Shown here one piece after another: positions 11,353 through 38,500 of a stretch of 64,000 nucleotides of DNA (position 1 is the first letter of the stretch; each line of letters opens with the position of its first letter). A model generated the notes under the pieces. The model saw nothing but the letters and a program-made list of their open reading frames with translations, was not told where the DNA came from and made no database searches. A program made the translations under genes and the position numbers. Source of the DNA: Cristatella mucedo. Taxonomy: Eukaryota; Bryozoa; Phylactolaemata; Cristatellidae. Where the stretch lies: assembly GCA_009760855.2 (NCBI GenBank), contig WPIO01000095.1:837001-901000 (forward strand). The letters run 5' to 3'.

Positions 11353-12185
11353 AATACATGCCTTTGCTTACCGAGGGAACCAAAGGCATGTCTTAGATGG
11401 ACCTGGGACTGTGCCCCCCACACAGCAGACGACTGGTTCGAGTTGTACTGATGGCAAGTCAAATTTCACGTTCGTGACTAACACCAAATGAAGGACATTC
11501 ACAAGACGGCAAAAAAGATTAGATATACCACACTGACTCCGGACATTGAAGTGAAATTTGGTGGCAGTGATGTACTGTCGTGGTTTATGGATGCTTCTGC
11601 TCCACTGATGCTGGAATTTTCCAACTAGATAAACTAATTCGTGGACCCGCATATGCACTCCACTCTGTCAAAAATGCTGGGATTAAATTTCTAGTGCTAG
11701 CACATACTTCTAAAAGGTTTTTTAGCCGAAGTAGCTGTCAGAGCCATGAGTTCACAGAGTGAGTCGTGTGATATGAACTTCATAAGAGTATGCTTGGGAT
11801 AGGTTGGAGCCCTGTCAAGAGATTTGAGTCTGTGCTTGCTCTGACTCCAAGCTGCTTAGGTAGCTGCCACACTACTGGGGTGAAATTACCTCAGAGACTT
11901 GCAAGACGTTTACGGACTCTATGCCTAGGTTCATAAGATATTAATAACAACCGCAGAGGTTCGACCTCCAATTAAATTATTTGCCCTGTAAATAATATGT
12001 TCACTTATGCAAGACATTAAGCATGCAAGTAGTATAGTATGTACCCGGCTTACATTGACGGTTTACTCTTTTGCATGCTAAATCGAAAGCCATGAGCCGG
12101 CACCATTTGGGCGTCACCATATCGGGTGGAACAAGACTTTTGAGATTGACTGCAAATTAGTTTCATCGTCATTCAATTTGAGAAT

Positions 12186-12330
12186 ATAAAAAAAATATAA
12201 TTCATTTATATAGTGCCCTAAGAGAACTTAATCTTTATTCAGGCGCTTCACATATGCCTCGGGGCTTGAGCCCACGACCTCAGTCAGACCTTGGTCAGAG
12301 CGAGCACCTTAACCGCTAGACCAATCCAGC
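12186..12330 (-). repeat. tRNA-derived SINE, family B
   Basis: A second, nearly identical copy with the same A/B boxes and the same LINE-like tail, also on the minus strand. Confidence 0.8.
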
Positions 12331-13690
12331 TCGTTTGTTGCCATCCGAGGGCGAATGTCAGCTAGACATACAGCAAGGGAGTTAAGAGAGTTTGATGAGC
12401 TGGAAGACAGGGAGGCATCAAAGCATAGGTACAGCTGTGTCATCTGCAAAAAATGAAACCTCGTAGGTTGAGCGTGGTAAGCGTTTGAAAGTCATGGTGA
12501 AAGACCTGCAGCTAAACGTCCGTGAGTGACCTCACCGTCTCCATCCGCGTGCAACAGAATAGCCAGATCTACAAGCGAAGGCAACAAAAGAGCAGAAGAA
12601 AAAGAGTGCTGTAAAATTCCTGTGCACGTGCACATATCACTTTACTACCACACTGCACCAAGGGCGCTGACCTGGAGATGGTGGCGTCATCCGAAGCGAA
12701 ACCACGCGAAACTGCAAATGCAATCAAGAGATTACCAGTTACACAGTTCCGGTTTCGGTGTGCGGCTCCCTCCGAACTGTTTCACCTACTACGCAGCATG
12801 CAAGGATAGGCATATAAAATCCGACCAGAATTAATAGCCGCTATTTTAATTTTTTTATAGCAGCTACAGCCTCGAGGAAATTCAGATAATGTTGCGGGGT
12901 AAAGAATACAGCTGAGAAACGGAAGAGATCATTCTGCAAAGCGCAGATTCTGAAGGTCACGTGCCTTCTTTACGATCAATGTCAAGCTTTGGGTTTAAGT
13001 TTTTATTATAAGCCTTCGGATTTCATTGACGTGAAATTCGTCCGTCTACGAGCATCTTATTCCTGGCCAATATTCATTACAGGTGAATGTTGCCTGAAGC
13101 CGTAGACAAGATATTGTTAAGACCTCGTGACCTTCACTAGTTCGGGTACGAGCGAAATGTGAGCAATGTGCAGAGGCCTGAAGCTTGCGATACGCCAACG
13201 ATAAGAGCACGACGCTCGATATTTTGCAAGCAGTGCTAACTGCAACGCCTTATTATAAAAATCATAAACAATAGCCTGTCTCTTACGGCTGATACGACGA
13301 GTTACTTCCGACAGACTCGCCTACTGGCTTGCAGCAGCTCGCTCACAGCGCTAGGATTCACCGACCGGCAGGCCGTCTCTAAAGAGAACGACTGCGGTCT
13401 GACACATGCTCTATATAGTAGCCAGGTCTTAAGTCTTACATTAATCACATTCATGCGTAATCGTACGTCGTGCTGTTCATAAACCTCCTTTCGCTGCTTT
13501 TTCATAAGCGGCGAAGTTCAAATTCGGCGGCCAAAATCACACTTAGTAATCAAGGTTCAGCTGTCATGCTCATAAAAGCGTGTCCATAATCATGGAGCAT
13601 TGCAATATGAGCCTGTTGGGCAGGGTGAAATCTTGGAGTGCATTCTATAGATAATGGCAGGGTACCTACGGATAGGAAAAAGACTGAGCA
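12331..13690. other. Gene-free stretch; short LINE remnant at its start
   Basis: About 12335-12480 looks like an eroded minus-strand LINE piece ('tttgatgagctggaagacagggagg'). The rest shows no gene, RNA or repeat that I recognise. Confidence 0.4.
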
Positions 13691-13691
13691 C

Positions 13692-15400
13692 TTAGTATCT
13701 ATCATAATAATAATAATAATAATGTACTTGATAAAGCGCCCCCAGAGAACTCAATCTCTTTCTAGGCGCTTTACATTTGCTGCAAAGGGAAATGCAATTA
13801 AATGGTAAGTAAAATCATGCTTAAAAAACAAACAAAATGAATAACATGGTTAGGGGCGACATGCACAGGGTCAGCATGCAAATGTGGTTAGTGGCAGCAT
13901 GCCCAGTGTCAGCACGCATAAGCACGTGAAGGACGAATCACAGGGACCCACTAGATGCTGTCCTAAATAGGTGTATTCTTAAGCTCCTTTTAAATGTGGT
14001 CAGGTCAGGGGATGTTCTGATGCAGGTCGGGAGGGAGTTCCGGGCTTTGGGAGCATACGAACTAAATGCACGGTCTCCAATGGATTTGAGGTTTGTACGA
14101 GGTATTGGTAGACTGTTGGATTCCGAAAAGCGGGTGGTACGATGCTCGGCCTGATGGGGAGTATGTCGAAGAGATAGGTTGGAGCCATAGAATGAAGGGA
14201 CCTAAAAGTGAGCGACAAAACCTTGAAGTCAATCCGTTGCTTGACTGGTAGCCAGTGCAGGTCGTCGAGAAGTGGAGTAATGTGGCAACTGCGACGCTCA
14301 CGACAGACAAGCCTAGCTTCGGAGTTTTGCACCAGCTGCAATCGCCTGATCGCACATGCTGGGAGGCCAGTAAGCAGTGAGTTGCAGAAGTCGAGACGGG
14401 ATGTCACGAATGCATGGACCAACTTAGACGTGGTATCCTTATCTAAACAAGCCCGAATTTTAACAATATTATGAAGCTGTGAAAATAGGCAGATTTGACC
14501 GTGGAGCTGATGTGGTCGTCTAACGAGAGGTTGCTTTGGAATATGACACCTAGATTTCGAGCTGATTCAGCTGGAGATATGCTGGCAGAGCCAATTTTGA
14601 GAGTCAACCTTTCCAATCTCTGAATCACACTGGGTTTGCCCATAACTAGTAAGTTAGTTTTATCATCGTTTAGTTTTAGAAAATTTGCTGCCATCCATGT
14701 GCGGATGTCATCAATGCATGCAGCAAGTGAGTTGAGAGAATTTGAGGTGCTCGAAGGCTTGGAGCGATCAAAGCAAAGGTATAACTGAGTGTCATCCGCA
14801 TAGAAGTGAAAGCCTAGATTGTGCTTGGCAATCACATCAGCAAGAGGGAGAGTATAAACCGTGAAAAGAATCGGACCTAGCACGGAGCCCTGAGGTACTC
14901 CATATTTCAGAGGTACTTCAGATGATCTTTGTCCATTCACGTCAATACTCTGGAGTTTCCCACTGAGATAGGACCTGAACCACTGCAGAGCAGTGCCGGT
15001 GATGCCCAGGCGAGATGAGAGGCGCTCTAGAAGAACTTTGTGATCGATGGTGTCAAAAGCTGCCGAAAGATCAAGCAAAACAAGCAGAGACACTCTACCC
15101 ATGTCTGCATTCCTAAGTAGGCCGTTGTATACCCTAAGCAATGCTGACTCTGTCGAGTGATTAGCTTTAAAGCCGGACTGGAACTTACTAGCAAGGTGTG
15201 AGGTTTCGATATATGAGTTTAGCTGGTCTGCCACGACCCGTTCGAGTGCCTTTGATAGGAATGGTAGAAGGGAGACTGGGCGGTAGTTGCTCAAGTTCTC
15301 TTGGTCTAGTGTTGCTTTCTTGAGGAGAGGCCTGACTACAGCTTTTTTGAAAGGTACTGGGATATGACCTGAGGCTAATGACATATTAATGATCCCACCT
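13692..15400 (-). mobile_element. L2/CR1-like LINE, most complete RT in the window
   Basis: Minus-strand copy, 5' truncated at about 15400. One frame (15384-14443) carries most of the reverse transcriptase: the Asn-Tyr-Arg-Pro-Val-Ser-Leu-Leu block, Leu-Asp-Leu-Ser-Ala-Ala-Phe-Asp, Gly-Val-Pro-Gln-Gly-Ser and Tyr-Ala-Asp-Asp. A 2-bp insertion at about 14480 shifts the frame, and the C-terminal region continues from 14422 to 14000. The 3' UTR ends in (ATT)n at 13692-13720. Apart from the shift and the missing 5' part, it is almost identical to the copy at 1345-2565. Such a copy can still template small insertions but makes no complete protein. Confidence 0.88.
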
Positions 15401-18098
15401 TAAGATAGGTAACTATAAAATCTTTGAATCGGCTCATTATAATGACCAAAATCTCCTGTTAAGCATAGAATGGGGTCACTTATAGGAAAGTGCATCTAAC
15501 ACTATCGATCAATCTTCGCTCAAGTTCGTAGAGGTGTGCAGGAGAAATGCCAACCCAGAAGAATAACCCCGAACGAAAATCACATTCATTTTCAGAGTCT
15601 GATGTACGTGCAAAAGACATCATCAGATCAGGTTATTCTGAGCCTATTGTACGCAGGATATACTTGGTTTGTACAAAATATACATGCTATTACAAGCGGG
15701 GTGTACGGCTTCTACGCCCGAGCAGAAGCTCGGCCGCATTGTGCAGCCAGCGCACTGTCTCGGCGCTATAGTCCCTCGCCGATGCGCGACGAGTGCGATG
15801 CACGCCCAGGTCTTGCATCGCGGCCAGCTACTTGTAGGTGCAATACCAATCAATGCACGCAGGTATGCCGAGAGTAGCGGGTTTTACGGCAGCGAGGACG
15901 AGCGCCCCCTACATTAACATTAGCTAGTCCCTGCTCCTAACTCAGATAAGTCTACTTGCTAGCAATGGAGAGACACAGGCGTTCAACAGCGGTCACGACG
16001 TACAACAAATCCGGGACCTAGAGCTCAAATGCCTAGGCCAACTCGGGATGAACAACCGACTGCCCATCGCGCGGCGTCAGCTTATATGGGGCTGCTGTAT
16101 AACTGTGGCTCCGGCGGCGGCAGCTCTTGCGGGAGTCTCACGGAGACGCAGCGGGCGAACGTGCGCCGGTAAACCAGACTCTTCTTGTATTACCATCGAC
16201 GGGCACATATATGAGAGCTCGATCAATCGCAGCAGATGAGAATGTATCAGCAAATGAAAGACGCCTATAAGGAGATTGAGTTCTTTGCGGGCGCTTTATC
16301 AAGCGTATTATTAATATTATTATTTTGTATTAGCGGCATTACGCTGCGCTTCGTCAATCGCTTAACTATTGGCCTAGTGTGGGGCATGTACATTAGTGTC
16401 AAGGCGCTCAGATAATTACAACAGCAGAAGCCGGAGGCGCACAAAACAAGGTGTCAGCAATATATCGTTGCGTAATCTGTTTCCAGCTGCTATAATTCAG
16501 AAATACGAATAATGATTATCAGTCATAGTCTGGCCGATTCAACTTCCCTCCGTTTCTTCACTCCGACGAATCACTTCTATTTGTAGAGGCTGCTTCGCAT
16601 AAACGGCGTAAAAGCGTTACTGACAGTCACTGCATTTCATGAATACAATTGCGTTCAAAATTCAGCAAATGTAAAGTGCCAAGAAAGAGATCGAGTTCTC
16701 TGAGATCGCTACATCAAATGTATTATTATATATTATCATTACTCCTGGAAGTTGGTATTAACGCGTGTCCACCTCATGTTCGGAGCAAAAGATGGCGGGG
16801 CAACTTACCTTGATAACTTCTTATGTGACATGTGGTTAACGACACTTGGTCGAATTCAGAAATCACTGACCTTATTCTATTATTCTATTGCTGATTTCCA
16901 GACCTCAAAGTTAGTGGGCATTTTCCCAGTCTCGGCTGATTTAAACTCGGTGCTGAAGCTTCAGCTTTAATGTACTTTGGCTGCAAACATAGCGCTCGTT
17001 ACGTGTGTCATTCGTTGCCGACGTACTATGGACACTGGCGACGCCTGAACCTTGCTTCACGACAAGCAACTCGTCAAAGAAGCACCGAAGCCCGCGCGTC
17101 GAGGGTGGCGGAACGCAGCAGCCGCGACGAGCACCCACACCTTCAGACAACGAGCCCATAGCCAGAGCTTGAAGCAGTCTATTGGAAAGATATGGAGAGC
17201 GTAAAAAAGCTCGTACGACGCCGTAGGCACCACTGACCTTCCTGGCTCAATGCCGCGAGAGCGACTCGGGAGCCCGGTGCGAATGGACGATTGCATAACT
17301 GGCTCCAGGTCGCTATAATTCAGTAGACTGCGGGTAGCACTTTGGCAGCCACCCTCTGGCTGATCTAGCACGCTGCCGTTTTACCACCCAAGGGGCACCG
17401 TAAATTCTCGTTGTACCTATGCCGCTCGCTAGCCTTTCATCGTCTGTGTAATAATAATAGTTATAAGTAAAAGGAAAAGGAAAGACCGTACTTACAATGC
17501 TTTGCAAATTTTATGTAGATAAATAGCAGACGAAATACCGCACGAGTGCCTGCGTGCAACCTTATGGTGCGTGGAAGCGAAACAGTAAGATGCGTTCACT
17601 TTATTACGCCGGTCCTGATAAAAAGCACACCCGTGTGCGCTTTGATGCGGTGTGCGTCTGTGCTTTTTATGTGGAATAATAAGTGCTCCGAACCAGAGAG
17701 TTTTACGCACAGAAAATAAGATCGGCAAAAGAGGGAGCCTATTTTCGCAGTGTGAGCCTAAACCATATCCGTAACGATCGCGTAAGCGGAGCAGGAGCCC
17801 AGCCTCCGACAGCTGCCGGCAAGAGTTGAAAGCACTATAGCGAATCCTCTCTCTGCTTTATTTAAATGTCCCTATGGCTTCCGCACCGGCGTTACCGGGT
17901 TGGTACTAACCGCTGCAACTGCTAGGCTCCGGATGCTACCCCGTCTGGAAGTATATTAAAGGGAACTGCTGCAGAAGTCGCTGCAAGATTTCATCAGTTT
18001 CTCCTCGCAGGTCAATGTAGGAGTCAGCCAGGTATGCCCAGGGCATCGGCGATGCACTGACGTCGTGCGAAACCCGTAAAGAACGTATCCGAGGTAAA
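15401..18098. other. Upstream region of KLHDC3 with two orphan LINE tails
   Basis: Two tail-only LINE fragments occur at about 16250-16325 and 16655-16740. Each has the 'gagattgagttct' core and an ATT end. The rest is moderately CpG-rich and has no exon that I can support. The last few hundred bases before 18099 should include the KLHDC3 promoter and 5' UTR, but I see no clear TATA box. Confidence 0.45.
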
Positions 18099-33134
<15,036 letters not shown>

Positions 33135-33904
33135 AGGATGCAGAAGCTCACCGGAGGAAGAGTGTGAGCACACGGTGGCCGATCGGCATAGTCGACTTCT
33201 CCTGCTCCTCGGATGTTCGGCCCGTCAGTAGAGCTCATCCGGTTGCTCTCCATAGCAGCGCAACCGTCCGGAATTGGCAGCGATTGCTTGGCCATGATGT
33301 CAGGGCGAATCATCAAGCAGCCACCAGCAGTGCATCGCCTCGAGCCGAGAGCGCAGCTTGCAAAGGCCCTCCGATCTGCGAGACTTTCTGTATGCTGCTC
33401 ACGAAATCCTACCTGTCCGTAGCAGCTATCTTTCACAATGACGACAGCAAACGACGCACTGCTCGCCCTTTTGCCTGCTCTACTGACTCTTAATAAGACA
33501 TTAATGCTGTCGTGCTTTTGCAGCCAAATGCATCCAACGAGTAGCAGCAAGGTGTAATTTATTTCCTCTTCTTTCCTTCCACTGTATTTGAGTTCCAGGT
33601 TGCTCTTGCAGATTGCATGCCTGCCGTGGGCTTGTTATTAACTACATTCATATGATGTTCATATGTGTGACGTTAATATAGACTGGTTGTTCAAGCCAGC
33701 GCTCTCCTATTCAAGGTTATCGGCTGCGTTGCTTGGGCTCCCTGATTTTTCTGTGGCAACTCGTTGGTGAAGCTTTGTCTGACCTGGTTGATCCAGAACA
33801 GTACTGACGGAGCAGCTGTGCCAATAATTTGCAAATGCAAAGAAAGAAGCATTTCAGGCTGTGGTCAACTAGAGCAACAAACCGTGCATTTGAATGATTG
33901 AGGT

Positions 33905-34290
33905 CACTTATTATAAAATACAATAATAATAATAGTCAAACGTGTATAGCAGCTGAAGAGAACTAAATTCTCTGTATAGGCACTGTATGTAAGCTGGTAA
34001 GGATGGTTACTACCCCCTACTGGACGGACGAATATTCCTTTCTGGTAGGTGGATGTATTTCTGGATGCTCGAGTTTCTATCCACATTTACATCACTACAA
34101 ACGTCATTGTAGAAACCTCAAAACCGTTGGAGACCATGCCTTTAGTTCTTATGCTCCCAAAGAATGGAAATCACCACTGATGCAGCATCATAACGTCTCC
34201 TGGCATGACAACATTTAAAGAGAAGCTTAAAATGCATCTGTTTATTGAAGCATTCGGTGGGTCTTTGGGATTTGTCCTCCGTGTGCATCG
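33905..34290. repeat. LINE fragments in opposite orientations
   Basis: At 33905-33990 a minus-strand LINE tail; at about 34105-34290 a plus-strand ORF2 C-terminal piece ('caaaaccgttggagaccatgcc'). Both are eroded. Confidence 0.55.
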
Positions 34291-34411
34291 ATTTTTGTGT
34301 ATCAATCATTCTCCCATCTAGGTCTCTTACCCTGTTTGTTTCCACTGTCGTCCTCTCCCCCTCACTCTTTCTCCTTCTTGCTGTCTTAGCATGTCTCTAT
34401 CCTTTTCTCTT

Positions 34412-34414
<3 letters not shown>

Positions 34415-34470
<56 letters not shown>
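34415..34470. repeat. (CT)n microsatellite
   Basis: About 27 CT units in the KLHDC3-CCT4 intergenic region. Confidence 0.95.
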
Positions 34471-34471
<1 letters not shown>

Positions 34472-34739
34472 TCAATCCTCCCTCTACTATGTTTTTCTCA
34501 CGTCTGTACATAAAGATGGCTGGCGAACCATAAAACGATAGTTTCAAAGAGCGAACGCCATGCTGCATGCCTTCCTAAACTAAAGCCAGTGGCAAGATGG
34601 TGCTCTCACGTGGCCTGCTGCTACTCCGGGGCTGGTGGGTGGCTGGAACCTTTCAGCTAGCAGCAGAAGCTGGTGGAAGCCAGGTCAGTTGCACATGTCA
34701 GTAACGTCTGCAGTTGTTAGGCTGCCAATGTCTGCATGC

Positions 34740-35570
34740 GAAGCATTCGAAAGGCTTCGCGAGCTCGAGCCTCTAGTGCAAGGACGAGTGAGAGACCGCT
34801 ACTTTTCGTCTGAGTGCAGGGACTGGCAAGAAAAGCGGTCTGCTTAGAGCAAGAGCCGCCGACTGCAACAGCCGATCGCAAGACCGGGGCGATGCTTTCG
34901 CGAGCCGGACAGCACGCGATTCCCGGTGAGCAGTTTTTTCCCGGAGGAGGGGAAGGTGTGGAGAATCGAAATGAGAGACTCCTCGTCACGCACGCAGCCA
35001 GCGAGAGTGATGCTCGGACAGTTTCGGGCCAGGTCTTGGGAACATCCCGGTTGCCCAGGGAAACACGCCTGACAACCGAGTGAAAAAAGGAATGCCGCGG
35101 CGCTCCGAGCTCATTTGACTAGTCAGGACCGCTTTCATGCATGGAGCTGGATAACAGCTCTATTAGCCTGTGTGTGTGTGGTGGCACGCGAGCGCTCTGG
35201 CTGACGCACACACGCAGCTCTCGCCCCTCCCCCTCCCGGGGGGGGGGGCGAGAGAGCTCGGCGGAGCCGCCTGAGCGCTCAGTCGCACCTGTGACTGACC
35301 ACCACCGATTTTCACGAACGGACGTTGTGCTTCGCACAAAGCAGCCACCGGTTCAAAATCCAGATCCCAGCGTCAGCAAAGTAATTCACTTTAACGACGG
35401 CAAGAAATGCAGCATTCCGATGCCCAGCGTGAGGGCTAACGCCACCGGAAGCTTATGTGCCAAGGTCGCCGCCATTGACTACAAGCCGGCGAGTGACTCC
35501 CAATTCATTTTGAATCTCGAAGCATCCTTGCATTTGGACGCTTGTATACCCTTGCGGTGACGCCGGAGTA
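34740..35570 (+). promoter_or_regulatory. CpG-rich upstream region of CCT4
   Basis: CG dinucleotides are frequent from about 34740 through exon 1 and into intron 1 (to about 36100), more so than in the flanking intergenic DNA. This fits a housekeeping CpG-type promoter. I see no TATA box, and the transcription start is unknown. Confidence 0.45.
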
Positions 35571-38500
35571 ATGTCTTCGTCATCCACCACTGTGGCTAGG
35601 ATGTCGGCCGGGCGGGCGGGAAAGAAGTCGGAATATCAGGACAAAGAGAAGCCGAACCAAATTCGCCTTAGCAACATCACCGCTGCCAAAGGTATACGCC
35701 GTCGGTTATAAGCCCGCGCCACAATTACGGCGCCGTAACAACCGGACAGCTCGACTCTAATGTCCTGAGTGTTTGTGGTAGACCTCGTCCTAGGTTGGAT
35801 AGTTGGTCGCGATGCTGCGTCATTCGCGACCACCGCGGGCTTGCTCTGTCGAGAGATTGTGCACAGCTATTCGGCGTTTGCACTCGTAAACTAACCCCCC
35901 CCCCCCGAAATCGTAGAATGCTGTTTCACCTCGGAGCCCGCACGCATTTGGCTTTACCGGACGCTCGCCCCGTTCAGTAGCATTCGTTCGTAACGTGGGC
36001 GACTCTTGTGGAGCGTACCCTGCCTGTGCTTAGGTCCCAGCAATAGGCCGCACTCGAGGCAGAGCGCGGATGTTTAAAGCTGCGAGACTCCGGCTGGCAT
36101 TAGCGCCGCGGAAGTGCAGCTAAGTTAAAAGGCTGTGCGCTACCTTTAAGTGTGCCTTCTGTGACCTCGTTGGTTGAACCTTGTGGACGTTTGATTAAGC
36201 TGCCATTTCGTGTTCGTTTTGACTTCGCCATCGCCTGCATCGCTTTATTGGGCGTCTTACGAAAAGGCCCGCGCGCTTTGTTGATATCGTGAAATGCCGT
36301 CAAAACGCCAACGGGGACATTTTTTCCGGCAATTATCCCATGTTTATCAGTGGGATGCACTGACGCTAGCCGTGACCTGCAAGCCGGACCGGTTGCTTGT
36401 CCGGTGTCCCAAGGAGCGTGTGCTGCCTCGGTGCACAGCTAACGCTACTCTTACAATAGTGCTGCCCCCTCTGCACTGCCCTTCCTGCCCATTTGTCTTA
36501 GCGTCTGACACCCTGCATAGGACAGCAGCAGGTCTGTCCTGTAAGGCAGTTGTCGGTGGCTGCCCTCGCGTTCGAGATGTGGCGTTTGAGATGTGGCAGT
36601 CAGGGTTGTTAGCCTCGCTAAGAAAATGCACGCATGCCTGTAATCCTGCAAGCCACACCTGTGTGATTCGAGTAATTCTGACAGCAGAGTGAAAGGCTTC
36701 CATTTTTTGTGCTTTGAATACATAGCTGTACCAGTGCTTTGATCCCTTCGAGTATGTCAAACTCCCTGGCTTCATGTATCGCTGACATGTGCGCTTAAAT
36801 GGCAGCTAACTTTCTCAAATTGAATGACCAGCCTAAAACCTACTTATTACTGCAGAAAACCTAGTTACTCTGCCAGTTGAAAACCTAACCCTCGCAATGG
36901 GCTCCGCCAACATATTGTCTGTGGCATTTGCATGTAATCCGGGTGTCTAATTCCAAAGTAACCTCTCACTAGATGACCATATCTGCTGTGCAGTCAAGTT
37001 GACCTACTTTCACCCATGTACCATTGTAAAAACTCGTGCCTGTTTAGACGACAAGTATACTACAGTCAAACTGGTCCATGCATTTGTAACATCCTGTCTC
37101 GGCTTCTGTAACTCTCGACCTATTGGTCTTCTGGCCTGTGCAATAAGGCGTGTGCAGTTGTTGCAAAACTCTGCAGCTACGCTTGTCTGTTATGAACGTC
37201 GAAGTTGCCACATTGCACCTCTTCTCGCCGACCTGCACTGATTTGCAATCAAGTTGTATATCGACATAAAGGTTTGTCACTCACTTGTAGGTCCCTTCGT
37301 TCTCTTGCTCTGGCCTACCTATCTAAACTCTTTCCTAGTCAAGCTAGGCCGCCCACTCTTATGACGTTTAGCTGTGCCTCCAACCAACCTCAAATCCTTT
37401 TGAGAAGGTGCCTTTAGTTTGTATGCTTCGTAAGCCTAGAACTCACCCTCGACTGATTGCACGACATAACCTGACTTGACGGTATTTAAAAAGAAGCAGG
37501 TACCCACCTGTACCTTGTCCTTTTGAATGCTTGGGTGTGCTTTCACTGTGCATGTTATCAGTAACCAATTCATCAGGCATCCTTTACAGGTACATGTAAA
37601 GTGTGCCTAGAAAGAGATGTTCTCTTACGGTACTATCCAGATGATTTTACTATTATTACTAGGTTTTAGCCCATCAAGTATGACTCACTAATTTGTTGTT
37701 GCTGGAATGTCATGGCTACTTTTTGAGCAGCCCTTTTAAGTCTAGTCATGTGAAGTTGTAGTATTTCAATAATTGTTAATAATTGTAACTATGCAAATGG
37801 AAATTAGCAAATTGTCCACTTATTTTTTGCATTAATAACTGTACCCTCATTGTAGGGCTATAATAGGTCTTTATATTATTATTGAGCAACGTTATATTAT
37901 CATTTTTAATATTAAGGCTATGTAGTGTATGGAGAGCTTGTCAATGTCACAAGGATGGGATTCTGCCCTGATTGGTGAGCAGCTCAATTTTTTATCATTG
38001 CCGAAGGCCGACTCAGTTTATTACTCTTGCAAAATGAGAACGGTGAAAGAAATGGTGTGACTAGCCATCCATGCAAATAATCGTTAGCTCACACTTGGGA
38101 GCTCGACCACCCCAAGCCATGGGCTAAAGTCCCCTAGCTCACTGTGAGGTAGCAAATGCAACAGCGCACTTTTATTCGACGAAGCCCCCTTAATCTATAA
38201 ACAACAGCTGGACAAGCCTTTGGTTCAGCCTTTTTGACTGTGGCAGGCGTTGCTCCTTAGGGAACACCTTTATATGCTATCGTTCCAACTTGCCGTGAGA
38301 TGTGTGTATGCATGCACTCAATGAAATTGATGCGGTTTTGTGTGGATCACATCTGGTTGCCATGCTGGGTTCCACTGCTATAGGCGAGTGCTTCGATAGG
38401 AACTAACATAAGTGTTCTCTGTCTTGATTGTCGTGTCTCGAATGTAATTGATGGTCACTTGTCTGTAGCTGTTGCTGATGCCGTCAGAACCAGCTTGGGT

